DNA from: Acheta domesticus
Taxonomy: Eukaryota; Arthropoda; Insecta; Orthoptera; Gryllidae
Reading direction: 5' to 3'
Assembly (NCBI GenBank): GCA_031308135.1
Contig: JAHLJT010009436.1
Coordinates: forward strand, 136,592,950 to 136,656,949
DNA: 64,000 bases
In this document: positions 1 through 11,200 of the stretch, piece by piece
Numbering within the stretch: position 1 is the first letter of the stretch
Layout of the letters: each line of letters opens with the position of its first letter
Made by a program: the position numbers and the translations under genes
The notes under the pieces: generated by a model
Databases searched by the model: none
Told to the model about the DNA's origin: nothing
Seen by the model: the letters and a program-made list of their open reading frames with translations, nothing else

Positions 1-162
1 CTTACATACGTAGAATAACTAAAATTTTGTATTGTTTGCTAATCTTAGGCCAGCCTAAATTGCAATGCGGGTTGGAGAATCCTGTATGGTATTAAGCAAT
101 CTGACTTGGCCTTGACTCCTTTTCATTTGGAGCACTTGTTTGTTCCAATGTCTGTTTTCTTT

Positions 163-199
163 TTATTATAATTATTATTATTATTATTATTATTATTAA

Positions 200-232
<33 letters not shown>
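163..232. repeat. ATT trinucleotide microsatellite
   Basis: A run of ATT/TTA triplets with one or two interruptions. A short GA-rich tract follows at about 397-421. The rest of 1-720 is AT-rich, and I see no gene in it. Confidence 0.95.
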
Positions 233-719
233 TTGAAATCTATCTAAATTTTGTGCCACATTAGAAAGTGCCTATCGTGCTCAAAGAAGTAAGTAAACAA
301 ATAATTTTCTTTAAATTGCCCGAAAGTAAGCTAAATCATGTGTTCATCGAACAAGAAGACAAGGTAACATTAATTCTTTGCTTCAGAAATACAAAGAGAG
401 AGAGAAAGAGAGAGAGAAAAGGAGACGGCAAGCTAAGCGGACAGAGACTCCTCCTACGGTATCAATGAGCTTAGCAGTTGACGTACCTGGAATCATTAAT
501 AACACTGGCCGACGTTTTTAAACTTTTGAAAAGTTGCAGAAACAAAACTCACTGAGACCAGAGAGTGAGTTTTTTTGACTGCGAAAAGGGAATCAATTTC
601 GTTTTGGCACTTGTGTCAAAGAGAATCAATTTTTAAAATTCTATAAATTAATTTATTAAATCTAAACAATTAAAAAACTATATATTCAGTTAGTTTACTA
701 GCACTATACTTTAGCATTT

Positions 720-1700
720 ACGTACTCAGAATAGTTTATCAGGTATAATGTTCACAGATGTATACAGACCACTTAGTTTCGGAAAACCCTGTCTAAGATA
801 CTTAAATCCTTCAGCTTCTTTGTCTATTCCTTTCAGAAATTCATGAGGTCCAACTTCATGTGTAGTTGGAAGCAGTACCTTACCTGGATCGATCAGAGGC
901 TTATACTTGAAATTGTTGGTACCGGACTTAAATTACTCTCTGGGGGCCACTCCTTTTGTGAGAAATTTTTCCTGTTGCTCTTGAGTCCCAAAGACACAAA
1001 AAGCAAAAGTGCTTTGTAAATCCACCTTCCCGACATTGGTCTGGTCCAGACATTGGACATTATAATATTGCAAATACTTTTACATGTCCACAAATTTGCA
1101 AACCATGATCTTTGTATTTGATACGATTTAAAATGAGTGCGAGATCCTCGTGAGTATCATTCATTGGAACAGAGTGTGCCACAGGCAGCTTATTTTTGCA
1201 CGCTCCATTATGAAGCAAAACTTCTTTCAGAGATGAATCTATGAAAAGACACCAATCAGATGGATTACGTTGGATTCCTAACTCATTCATCACGCCATTG
1301 ATGTCCGTATATACGCAAAGGGAATCTTCCATTCTATAATATTCTGAAAAAGGTTCGTTCCTTTTCCTGTGTTGAGTGTTAAGTTGTTCCGGGAGACAGT
1401 AAATTCCATTCTTTGAGTCTAGCACCCAAGAATTAAGCTTTCTCTTTCGAAAGCTGTAAGTCTGTTGCTAAATCGTTCAATTCATGTTGAAGGATGAAAT
1501 AAGTCTCATCTTTTAAGTGGAAGGGACTATCTATCAGATCATCTGCAGATACTGAGTCACTGTCCTCATCGGTTCCTGTAGGTGCTGCAATATCGATAGT
1601 TTCCCAATCGTTCGGAGGAGTAGGTGCAGGTAAATTTTCTCCATGAGGCACTAGTCTGATCGCGGATTGCAAGATTGAATATTTTCGATGGCACACTGTT
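720..1700 (-). pseudogene. Decayed arthropod repeat protein (mobile-element associated), minus strand
   Basis: Read on the minus strand, three pieces in different frames line up as one protein. The N-terminal piece (1696-1433) holds CHRKYSILQSAIRLVPHG. The middle piece (1425-1060) holds DWCLFIDSSLKEVLLHNG and ICGHVKVFAIL. The C-terminal piece (about 1060-720) holds FSQKEWPPESN and PLIDPGKVLLP. I recognise this order (IDSS..LLHNG, then GDLKV, then a WP..R block, then LVDP.K.LLPPLHIKLG) as an abundant uncharacterised arthropod protein family found in repeats. At least two frameshifts and a stretch of poor matching show it is dead. No function is established for the family as far as I know. A host relic or unclassified element is equally possible. 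Confidence 0.7.
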
Positions 1701-2160
1701 TCTTCTTGTTACTTCTCCATATCATCCTCTTCTTGATACGTTCTCCATATCATCGGAACAGCAAAAGGCATCCTTTTCTGTATGTATATATAGTATGTAT
1801 GTGTGTGTGTGCACAACAAGAATCTCCTGAATTTCACAAACTAAGTGAAATACTATTTATTTCTCCTTCTAGGAACATTGTGGAAATGGTTACTTTGATG
1901 ACAACTGAAGCCAAAATGGTAAAAACAGGCAACTACGCGTTACACAAAAATACGAGCTAATCTAGAAAAACGTCTGTCAATTTCGAATGCAGTATCCTGA
2001 AATTAATCGGAATTAGTGGTTTTCCTTTTTGTAACGAAACTGACGTCGGCCTGTGTAATCAATAATCAATAGGAACAAACTTCAGGCTCTGACTGGTCTC
2101 CTGAGATGTCAAATGGTGTAGTGCGTGAAAGTAGGTGTTTTTAAGGCGGAAGGATGAGCA
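1701..2160. other. Gene-free AT-rich spacer
   Basis: No supported coding region. A short GT-rich tract lies near 1798-1812. A small open frame here shows no recognisable motif. Confidence 0.6.
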
Positions 2161-2164
2161 ACAA

Positions 2165-2420
2165 AATATAATGAGCGATCAGAGGCCCGTTTGTGTAAGT
2201 TCTACTCCGGCATTCGCCTGGTACTGATCGGAGAAACCACAGAAAACTAGTTTCGAAAACCCGACAATTACAATGCTTTCCCAACCAACGGCAGAACTCG
2301 ACCTAGCTGTAATGAAATAGGGCTAGTGCCGATAACACGCCACCATTGAGACTGGAACCCTACGACCCTCCGGTCAGAAACTCTATAGGGTCGATTGTTG
2401 TTCCTATCGGAAGAGATGGC
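2165..2420 (-). repeat. tRNA-derived SINE copy, minus strand (SINE family 1)
   Basis: On the minus strand, a degraded B-box (GGGTTCCAGTC) near 2360 is followed by a body that shares the phrase 'CTAGGTCGAGTTC' with a second copy at 40030-40157. Further downstream comes a 'GGTTTCTCCGATCAGTACC' / 'AGGCGAATGCCGG' tail like that of common insect SINEs. The head is mutated and the exact ends are uncertain. Confidence 0.6.
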
Positions 2421-2467
2421 TCAGTACATCAACATATCACTGCTGATGCCACATATTTTCATGAGAA

Positions 2468-2640
2468 AATACCCGTTTAATATCTTTAAATAGAAGTATT
2501 TGACCGGTATAGACGTCGAATAAAAGTAAAACACCTCTATAAATACCGGTATTTGAAGCCTTACACCGGTATTTTTAAATATATTTTGAATAAAGGTTTA
2601 ACAGAGGTAAGCGTATTTCTACACCGGTGTAAATTCCTTT
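2468..2640. repeat. Cluster of ACCGGT-centred repeats
   Basis: Four ACCGGT sites occur in about 155 bp, three inside the longer context TA/CACCGGTATTT or its reverse. Such clusters are typical of subterminal transposon repeats, but I could not find element ends. No coding sequence is supported from 2640 to 3365. Confidence 0.5.
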
Positions 2641-3364
2641 ACCGCTATTATTTCGGTGCTCGGTCCCTGTAATGAAACAAGCAAAATTTCCACCCATATA
2701 TGCCAAAAAAATTCTTGTCGAAGAGTGTTAGGAAAAAAACGAAAAGCGAATTCAAATAAGGAATCAAACCAGTATCTGGACTATTTTATTAAGTATTTTA
2801 TGCCCTTAAGTTTAGATGAATTATATGCGCGAAATAAAGAAGGTTCTGATTTTGGTTATTTTACATTACATACTATTTCATTATGGTGATGGTGGTTCAA
2901 GGTCCGTCAGTGCGTACGGCGAGTGTCCATGGAAGGCAAATGCCGAACAAATAATGTAGAGCACTCCACCTGAGATTATTTGAAAGACAGAGTTACATAC
3001 CAGGGAATCGTGTTTTTTAAATTAAATGTTTATTTCTTTCATACAGTGCAACCCGACTTCAGCGGTTGTCAATATTTCCAGTCGAAACTGACCGTAAATA
3101 GAAGCGGCCACTTAATCAAGGCTATGAGGTTACAGAAGCGTAAATAAATACACATTTATGAATAATGATCCGTAAATTAACTTCCTTCAGAAGTATTCAT
3201 CTTATTTTAAATAGTAAGACCAAAACATTTTTTTTTTTTGGAACACGTGTTTGCTCATCCGTGTATTCATTACCTATGAATTTATTTTTTTACTTAATCA
3301 CCCCAGATCTTTTCACCCCACAAAATCATTTTCCACTTCCCCTGCATGCAGTAATTCCGAAGAC

Positions 3365-3602
3365 TATACTGCGAATTTTCTAACTTTGCCCCTCGAGGCC
3401 CTTCTTCACGATAGAATATGTCACGGTATTTCGCGACGTTCTCAGTCGTGCCGTCAGGTATCGCATGATAGCGACCGTATCAAGAAATGCTTGATATCAT
3501 GCGACTTCTAGCGGTACGACGGAGAAAGACGCGAAATGCCGTGTGATATTCCCTTGTTTCCATAAGGGCTTGAGGGACAGAGTTAGAAAAATCGCACGAT
3601 AG
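3365..3602. mobile_element. MITE copy 1 of a palindromic TA-flanked family
   Basis: The terminal inverted repeats read TACTGCGAATTTTCTAACTT on the left and the inverse of AGTTAGAAAAATCGCACGAT on the right. The interior is itself largely palindromic (CACGGTATTTCGCG... / ...CGCGAAATGCCGTG). Two more copies lie at 40476-40736 and 41284-41514. TA at the edges suggests mobilisation by a Tc1/mariner-type transposase. It has no coding capacity. Confidence 0.8.
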
Positions 3603-4034
3603 CGGCCAACGATTCACGTCTTCGAACTTCATTTGTGCAGTTTTGTGAGCGCTTGAAAGAGCAATGCAACTTCACGCCCTTTGCGGTGCGACCATTCCTA
3701 CCCTTGGGGGTAGGGCCGGTTTAAACGACCTGCGGGGCCCCTGTTATTAATTTTTCTAATTTTTAAGCCATAGTTAAGCGCGTGATATATGAAAGAACTT
3801 GAACTGATTTCCGATAATAATTTTTTTTAAATCGATCCTTAGCTAAACATAGCTTTGTTTAGTAATGTGTGTAGTAATACAAAGTTTCAAGTCTCATTTC
3901 GCTGTTTCATATTTCTCTTACTCCAACAATTGCTTAGGTCATTTCTATCATAAAGATGTACATCCTTAGTCTATGCTTCTACTTCGCCCGTTTATCCTGT
4001 TTGTATGAAGTGACGATGCACGTGCTGCCATCGA
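3603..4034. other. Unassigned spacer
   Basis: A moderately GC-rich part (3650-3740) with no recognisable motif is followed by AT-rich sequence. I see no gene. Confidence 0.5.
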
Positions 4035-4069
4035 GGCGACCCTAGGGATGTGTCGATCGCGAACGAACT

Positions 4070-4310
4070 AGTTCAATTGAACTATTCTTGAAAAGGAACG
4101 GTACGATACTGAACGACCATTTAGTGAACTATAGTTCATCTGTCACGGATTCGTAGTTCGCCGGTCACTATTCCTAGTTCGTTGAGTTCAGTTAGTTCAT
4201 TTAGTTCAGTAGTTCATTTAGTTCAGTAGTTCATTTAGTTCTCTTAGTTCGCCGGTCATCGTTTTTTAGTTCAGTAGTTCAATTAGTTCTCTCCTATAGT
4301 TCAGCGGTCA
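4070..4310. promoter_or_regulatory. Subterminal AGTTCA repeat cluster (probable transposase-binding sites)
   Basis: More than a dozen AGTTCA or AGTTC(G/T) hexamers lie in direct and inverted orientation. hAT transposases bind short motifs repeated near both ends of their elements. The mirrored cluster at 5935-6010 supports that reading, but binding is inferred. Confidence 0.6.
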
Positions 4311-5150
4311 CAGTGCGCATGAGCTCACTGCGCAGGTTTCAACATGCGGTGGTTAGAAGTCACGTGACTTTGGAGATACTGGCTGCTTGTATTGTGTGTA
4401 ATGTAACTTTGCGTGCTGTTTGTATTGCTGGAATTGCATTTTGATGACTTGCTGAATATAAATGTCACTAATCTGGATTATTTTCAAGGGCAGAATGCCT
4501 AGCATAGAGTAATAACAGCTACTTTGATTAATGATTCCCATGAAGTTATTTCTTTTACAAATAAGAATATTCTTTATTTGTAATCCTACTTGTAAAACGG
4601 GTTTAGTGAAGTGCGCAGTTCAATGTGACAAGATATTCTATCTGTCACATTCAATGCACATCTTTCACGTACTGCATGTGTTTGCAAGTACATGGAAATG
4701 AAAATTTCATGTACTGGCAAATAGAGTAGAATTCACTTTTCTGCTGTAAGCAACATTTTTAGGGTTGTTTAATATATGAGAAAATTGAGAGGAAGGAGGA
4801 AGAAAAAGGAAGTATGTTTGATTCTTATCAAAAGAAATCATTTAATACGAGACGGGTATTCTTGTAGGTGACACCTAGCTGTCCCAAAGTCACGTGACAC
4901 GGGCACGAGAGAACCTATAAAAAGAAGTTACTTTTGGGGAAAGCAAAGCGTTCTGAGAATTAAATTTTTAGCACTAGCTCTAAAAGTGACATTTCATTAC
5001 ATAGTGACATATTCATTATATTTAGATAAAACTGTGAATATAACAATGAAAACAAAATACTTTCGTCTGATCGCATGAGCTACTTAATACAACGTAGATG
5101 TAATTAATATGTTTCAATTAAAACATACACGCAAGCTTCCGCGGCTCGAG

Positions 5151-5282
5151 TTCATTACTTCTCGGCTGTCCGGGTGACGCCGCGTCGTTGGCAGAGAGGC
5201 CGACGTTTCGCCTAACATGTCGTAGGCTTCCTCAGGGCAGAACTGCTATCGGCTGTCACCCGGACAGCCGAGAAGTAGTGAA
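5151..5282. repeat. 28-bp arm inverted repeat around a TTTCG-type motif
   Basis: Arms at 5151-5178 and 5255-5282 are nearly perfect complements (core CTTCTCGGCTGTCCGGGTGA). The loop contains GACGTTTCGCCTAACATG followed by GTAGGCTTCCTCAGGGC. A diverged relative of that loop motif occurs at 16801-16835. It lies inside the hAT element. Confidence 0.85.
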
Positions 5283-5329
5283 TTAAAATATAATGAAACT
5301 CAGAAAGGCTGTCTACAAATAGTGTATGG

Positions 5330-5368
5330 CCAAGACCAACTACAATACGATATTGTAGTTGGTCTTGG
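5330..5368. repeat. Perfect 18-bp arm hairpin
   Basis: Two perfect 18-bp arms (CCAAGACCAACTACAATA and its complement) are separated by CGA. It lies inside the hAT element; no terminator or gene role is implied. Confidence 0.9.
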
Positions 5369-6049
5369 TATGACACACGCAGCAAAAGTGATTTTTTTTA
5401 GTTCGTAGGATTACGTCACTTGGCTTATCGGCCTCATGTTGCCACATTTCACGCAAAATAAAATGAAGTATTTACCACTCGTATTATAAAAATCTAATTC
5501 TATATCTTTGTCTACAATAAAGGCAGATTCTACGCATTGTTAACAGGGTATGAAATAGGTTAATTTTAAGTCATAGGCTAGCCTTATGACTTAAATACTT
5601 GTTGAATTGCTAGAAAAAGGGGCAAAATGTATGTAAAAAATGGGCTCTGACATTTTCATAATAGCTGAATGGTGTTCAAACTCAAACATTTGTACATACG
5701 CCATTTCTGTCAGAAGCCATAAATATTTGTACAATTTATGGGAAAATGCAATATTGACGATTTAGTAAGCGAAAAAAAGCATACCGCCCACAGCCCTCCC
5801 AGAAAAAAAGAATTACGCCCAATGGACAGAATCCCCCAAAATGCATTTTCATCCAGTAAGTCGACGCTTGCTTTTCGCCCAATTGGCGGTATTCCGCCCA
5901 ATATGGCATCCCTCTATACGTGGCGAAAATAAATGAACTATTTCGTTCTTTTGAACTAGTTCACTATAAAGAACTATCTTATAAAGAACTATTCACATAA
6001 ATGAACGATTTTGCCCATCCCTAGGCGACCCAAACACTGGGGAGGGAGG

Positions 6050-6360
6050 ATGCATTGCTTCGCTTCTGCTGCTCCCTGCAATCGACGTCGTGCTGCATAT
6101 ATTTCACACCACCGCTCCGCGAGGGCGCTGCGAGCGCCGAGGCGAACGCGACGGCGCGGCGTGAAGAATGCGCGCGAGTCTTGGCATGGCGCGAACACCT
6201 CCTGCTCCGCGTGCGGGCCGCGCCCCGCGGCAGGCCGTGGCTCGCAGCTGGCGGTTCTCGCCGCGTTCTCACCGCGTGCGCAGCGACTCCGGGGCCCCCC
6301 GCCCGGGCCCTGTCGCTCCCGGCGTCGCCGCAGAGGCGCGCTCCACGTAGTTGAAAAAGC
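6050..6360. promoter_or_regulatory. CpG-rich block, possible promoter or first exon
   Basis: About 300 bp of very GC- and CpG-rich sequence sits in an AT-rich background, with GAGGGCGCTG-type motifs. Several overlapping open frames on both strands are arginine- and proline-rich composition artefacts. The hAT element is inserted 30 bp to its left. No TATA box or splice site is assigned with confidence. Confidence 0.45.
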
Positions 6361-6399
6361 ACTCGCTCGGGGGCGCACTCCTCCCTCATGTCGCGTGCC

Positions 6400-7219
6400 T
6401 ATACAGAAGAAGCACCAGAGGCGTATCTACGGTATGGCAGACATGGCACGTGCCATGGGCGCCACTCGCAAGGGGGCGCTATTTAAAATATACACGCTCA
6501 AGGAAATACCAATAACCCTACTTTTAAGTATCCTGACAGGGGCGCTACTTCTATGTTTGCCATGGGCGCCTGGATACCTAGATAGCACACACGTACCAAC
6601 AAGGAAGTAAAAAGAAATACATCACGAAGAACGAGACAGTCGATAAACACACAAATTGGGAATATAGACAGAGGGTTAAATGAAAACCTGACGTCTTGCA
6701 GCAGGCAATTTACAAGGCAAAACAAAAATCATCGAATTTTTATCTGTATAAAAATTGCTTTCACCCAAACACATAAATGTAGACAAGGGATGCGTCATGA
6801 CTAGGCATAAGATGTTAGAGCGCAACAAGCGTACGGAAGTGTAAAAAAAGACACTAAATATAAAAATTAATAGGAAAAAGGGCAATAAAACTCAAAATCG
6901 GTGGGGAAAAGGCACTACTTCATTACACTTGTATCTAAAATTAAGAAAACAGTCATATTTAAAACAGTACATTCAAGATGACAGAAAAACTTATATTGTC
7001 ATAAATTACATAATACCGTAGGTAAGATAATAAACGTTTTTTATTTATTTAAATCATATAAAATTGTCCATTATTAATATGATTTAACATGCGATAAAGT
7101 GCAATCAATATTTGTGCTAATCACGTTTTTAAAGTTTATTAACTATTTAAAGAACATGTGACGTCTCGAAGAATTATATTTATTTTTTAAAATATTTTTA
7201 ATATTTAAATTATATATAA

Positions 7220-7256
<37 letters not shown>

Positions 7257-8150
7257 CATATAACATTTACATACATATTACATACATTATATATATATAT
7301 ATATATTACATACATATAATATGTATGTCTACCTCGCCCCTCTCTATGTTACTTCCATCTGGAAATACACTGTCTTCCTCGCTCACTTTCTCAGAAAAAA
7401 ATATTTATATATTCTTCCAATTGGTGTCGCCATACTCAAACTTCACTCACTTTATAACTAAAAGTAATAAACAAAAATATAAACTAAAAATCTAAAATAC
7501 ATGTATTCACATATATTATTTTTGTGGAATTTTATCTTTGATACTAATACTTCCAGTCAATTGCCACATGGTAAAACTTACTCGTTTTCATTTTTTTTTT
7601 TCTCAAGTATTCAGAAAAATTTGAAATTGGTTTTTAACGCCCCTTTAAATTATCATTTGAATATAATTAAAGTGTTTTTATTGAATTCAATTACTTTTTT
7701 AGGGTCCTTTATAAATAGTGGCTGGCGGAAAGGTGACATTAACCACTTATACAATTATAATATCTCAATAATTCGAGATATCAATGCTGATCTTCCTTTC
7801 ATCAATTTAAATAATAATTTTTTCCCCACCGAAACGTATGTTCACTCTTTATTATAATGAAACACTTCCCTACAAAAATGTATCCATCTATCACAGTTTC
7901 AGCATAACACGTAATCATTTATATGTTCTACTTTCGTTTGTGCAATTCGCAAATACATAATAATCGTTCTTAATTTACTACAACTAAGCCAATAACTATT
8001 TCAAATTAAACACATTTGCGCATTCATACCTTCTTACAACAATATCAAATACATTCATCAGCAAAATCACTTTTTTTAATAATTTCATACTTCTCTCTTG
8101 TGCACATAACACGTTCACGCGTAGAAGCAATGAAAATCAATATCCTAGTT
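6400..8150. other. AT-rich gene-free region with TA microsatellites
   Basis: AT dinucleotide runs occur at about 7222-7255 and 7286-7306. Small frames here, including a 118-codon one at 7501-7857 that looks like AT-rich noise, show no family motifs. At 6417-6590 a short sequence repeats 'GCCATGGGCGCC' twice and may be a decayed MITE. Confidence 0.5.
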
Positions 8151-8153
8151 GTA

Positions 8154-8835
8154 CAAGTTGTGTCCGGAAAGTAATGCATTTTTTTAATCAATATATTAAT
8201 TGAAGATATTGTCACAAACGTTTATTACTCTTCGAAGTGGTTCCCTTGGGCATCCATTCACTTTTTCCAGTGACTCTACCACGCACGGTGCGCGTCATGG
8301 AAGGCTTCAACGGGGACCTCGGCAAGGGCCCTCGTCACGGCGTCTTGGATAGCATTAATCGATCCAAGCGGATTCCTTTCAAGGCGATCTTGATTCCCAG
8401 GATGAGAAAGAAGTCGGCCGGAGCAATGTTCGGACTGTAGGGAGGTTGGGGTAGTGTTGTCAAGTGCTTCACCTGGAACCCCTTGGAAACAATCTTGGCA
8501 CACTCCTTAATTATGTCCAATTAATCGGTTACTTAATTAATCACACTTAAACAATTCATTGGTGAGTCTACGCAAAAGATTTGTTGAATTTCGAACAAAC
8601 GTTTTCGCCATAATCTTGCTCGAGTGACGGTACCATCCGGTTTTTCGTGACACGAGCACTAAACAGGGGTACGCAGAGACAGTGATCCTGACGTCCCAAA
8701 TGCTCGAAGCAGATTGGCAATGGAATTGCTTTGAAGCTCAGAGTTTCACCCACCTAATCCAACCAGTGAGAACACTCTGCGACCTTTTTAAGTACCGCAC
8801 AAAAAGAAATTGCATTACTTTCCTGACACACCTTG
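8154..8835 (-). mobile_element. Internally deleted mariner element with TA duplication
   Basis: The ends are CAAGTTGTGTCCGGAAAGTA and the inverse of CAAGGTGTGTCAGGAAAGTA, flanked by TA (8152-8153 and 8836-8837). The minus strand carries the C-terminal part of a mariner transposase: PPYSPNIAPADFF is the family's third catalytic-Asp block (YSPDLAPxD), continued in a shifted frame by NAIQDAVTRALAEVP. At about 680 bp it is roughly half the usual 1.3 kb. The N-terminal two-thirds are missing and the remainder is frameshifted, so it is inactive. Confidence 0.9.
8276..8520 (-). pseudogene. Mariner transposase C-terminal fragment
   Basis: One frame gives QVKHLTTLPQPPYSPNIAPADFFL; the protein then continues one frame over with INAIQDAVTRALAEVPVEAF. 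The substitution of the usual D by N in YSPN, plus the frameshift, show decay. It is contained within the deleted mariner element. Confidence 0.85.
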
Positions 8836-8837
8836 TA

Positions 8838-10240
8838 TAGAGTTAATAAAAATTGTCACGATCATTCTTAAATATGACCTTCCGGATGAGACAATTGAAA
8901 GTACACATTAATATTCATTCCTCTGTAAGGAGGTTATAATACATTACACCAACCTCCTTTGTCGACTCCTATCCTATTAATACGGAATTCTGTGCATTGT
9001 TCACTGACGACTGAGATCGTAGATCTCAGTCGTCACCCTCTGGTGGCGCGCAGTTAAATTATTGCACATTGATGCAGTCTTGAATCTGTGGTGTAATACT
9101 ATGCAAAATAAGTCCAGAAAAGTAATTATTTTATAAATATATTAAGGTTTATGGGTGTAAATCATAGCCTACACTACAACAGACCTTTACAGGAAGCTAG
9201 AACAAACGTTTCATTGATATTGATTCAGTAGATTCAGATATTATCGCGCTGTAAGCCAACGCACTACTGTCTTTGTATATTAGTGCAGATATAGATATAT
9301 GTCACAGATGTAGAAATTCTGTGCCATTGTGTAGCACCACTAGTTATAATTGTTAAGATTTTATGACTTTTAACAATAGGAATCATTTAATTGTACTCCT
9401 AGAGTTGATTTAGCAGATTTTCATTTTGCCTTTTTTGCCTATTTTAGCTTCCGGTGCCTATTTTGGCAGTTTGCCTTATTTATGCCTTTTTCTTCCTTAT
9501 TTGTGGCCTTTTCTGCCTTTTTCGTTATTTTTCCCATTTGGCTTCAATCTCTATCAAGTCGGAAACCAACCTGATATTCTGGACAACATGAAGGCATGGT
9601 AGTGAATTGTCTTTCTGTGGAAGCGGAGACTCAGTGTCAGGTCGTGTTAAAAATGTAAAAGAAAAAGGAAGATTAAACGAGTGAAGATTTTTTTATATTT
9701 TTCAGTATGCTTATAGACATGTTCGCTCACGAGAAATCTCATCCTATGTTTGTGTATGGCCTCGGATTTCTTTTGAGAACAGAGCTGTCTGTACATGATT
9801 ATGCCCTACTCAGATCCTTCTTGTTCTCTCTTCCCTTCTGACGATTACAGAAGTGCGAAGAACGAAATCTACAATTACGTTTTCATTTCTACCATTTCAA
9901 AGTACAAAAGGGGGTCCACAATAGCATTCATAGAGAAAGGGCCGCGACTAAAATAAAGTAGTAGTCAACTGGATGATCAAGTGCGATCAAGATTACAAAG
10001 AAAAGGTGGTTTCTTTCCACGTTAGAGCTAATGTAAATTTTAGAGTTAAAATGTGAATCATTTAATTGTGTAAAAACAACACTAATTACTTTTAAATTGT
10101 GATTTTTTAATGTGTTTTGCTCCCTACTTTAGCCAGAGTAAATGCCTTTTTTGCACCCCTATTTTAATAAAAATAAATGTCATTTTGCCTGCCTATTTTA
10201 GGTAAAATAAATGCCTGACTTCCGGGCTCTACAAAAAGCA
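8838..10240. other. Gene-free region with 'TGCCTTTTT/TGCCTATTTT' low-complexity blocks
   Basis: Two pyrimidine-rich blocks (about 9425-9540 and 10130-10220) repeat GCCTATTTT and GCCTTTTT phrases on a background of repeat-like sequence. The stretch near 9320-9350 (TGTGTAGCACCACTAGTT) resembles part of the fold-back arms at 30160 and 39265. No coding sequence is supported. Confidence 0.5.
9006..9036. repeat. Perfect 14-bp arm hairpin
   Basis: Arms TGACGACTGAGATC and GATCTCAGTCGTCA flank GTA. No U-tract or gene end lies beside it, so it is probably a transposon end or footprint relic rather than an RNA signal. Confidence 0.85.
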
Positions 10241-10733
10241 TAAGAAGATTCGGTTATAGTGAACTTGAACCTCTGCTGTGGTGAACATAGAAAGAGCAAC
10301 GACCTGGAAATTAATTCTATCCTGGAAAACAATATATCGCCTCATTGCCACAAATTCCAGCACTAGGCATTTTGAAAAAGATATCGTCGGCCAAAGGTCG
10401 TAATTGAAGAAGTCTCCGCTGAGGTGAAAGTAGCGGACATGGATTGGGGTCCTTACTGTTGACCTTATGCCACTCATCTTCACTGCGGGAACACAAGTCG
10501 TTTCCTGCGTGGGCTTACAACTGGCGGTGGCGACGCACGGTGGCTTGCTTCCGTTTCACGCTTGTTACTTGATATTCCACGGGACAAAACGCGTTGAGTT
10601 CTACTTAGGCGACAGGAAGACCGCCACAGCCTGGCGATATCCGCTGTACCGTGCAGAAAAGCGATCAGTTTCATTAGCCGCTTGCGCCATTCCGCTACCG
10701 AAAGCATTTCGTGTGTTGTTAGACGAATCCTTC

Positions 10734-10835
10734 GGAGAGTGGGGGAGAGGGAGTGGGAGAGAGTGGGGGAGAGGGAGTGGGAGAGAGTGGGGGAGTGGGG
10801 GAGAGGAGGGGGAGTCGGGGAGAGTCGGAGAGAAA
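10734..10835. repeat. GGGAGAG-type minisatellite
   Basis: Short tandem copies of GAGAGTGGGGGAGAGGGAGT and truncated units. The two overlapping open frames across it (one on each strand) are composition artefacts. Confidence 0.9.
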
Positions 10836-10859
10836 GGGCCTTAGGAGAGTGTTCCAACA

Positions 10860-11010
10860 GTGCAAGAGGCATTGAATGGTATCAGGACTGCATTACGTTA
10901 CTTAGACACAGAGAACAATGAAGAATCAAGTATTGAGAGAGCACGAACTCTGGAGAAGGATCTAGAGAAATTACTAATAAAAAGGAAGAAGCAGACAATT
11001 AAAAATAATT
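10860..11010 (+). pseudogene. Tigger-like transposase C-terminal fragment
   Basis: The frame contains EALNGIRTALRYL, then NEESSIERARTLEKDLEKLL, and ends with a lysine-rich tail before a TGA/TAA region. This matches the style of pogo/Tigger transposase C-termini. Nothing upstream of it is recognisable, so it is a fragment. Confidence 0.55.
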
Positions 11011-11200
11011 GATTTTTAAAGGACAAATAATGATATTGAAATTTTCGGTTTGTGGTGTTAATGTACTTATGTTATGTATTATATATTAATAAAATCAATC
11101 GTTATGCAGAAATTCTATTTAATTTTCACATCATCGGATATAGTGAACCTCTGATATAGTGAACCAAAAAGTCCCCAGAGGTTCACTATAACCGCAGTCG

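Larger units (their letters stand above)
4043..6023. mobile_element. Non-autonomous hAT element, 1,981 bp, with 8-bp TSD
   Basis: The element begins TAGGGATGTGTCGATCG and ends with the inverse of TAGGGATGGGCAAAATCG. It is flanked on both sides by the identical octamer GGCGACCC (4035-4042 and 6024-6031), the 8-bp target duplication expected of hAT. Both subterminal regions are packed with AGTTCA/TGAACT hexamers, at roughly 4070-4310 and 5935-6010, in places as ~17-bp tandem units (TTAGTTCAGTAGTTCAT). No transposase reading frame is present. The interior holds two hairpins, listed separately. The perfect TSD suggests a fairly recent insertion. Confidence 0.92.
10251..11200 (+). mobile_element. 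pogo/Tigger element remnant
   Basis: The right end reads, on the other strand, CAGTCGACTGCGGTTATAGTGAACC. The left end begins CGGTTATAGTGAAC. Repeated 'TATAGTGAAC' phrases are the signature of Tigger-class inverted repeats. Near the right end the plus strand encodes an acidic/basic helical tail typical of a transposase C-terminus. GC-rich sequence and a GA-rich minisatellite fill the middle. The left boundary is less certain than the right. Confidence 0.75.

Noticed and set aside
6011..6610. 199-codon plus-strand frame and minus-strand partners
   Set aside because: Spans the edge of a hAT element, a CpG block and unrelated AT-rich sequence; composition-driven.
10467..10872. 125-130-codon frames on both strands
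   Set aside because: Half of each is the GA-rich minisatellite inside the Tigger remnant.
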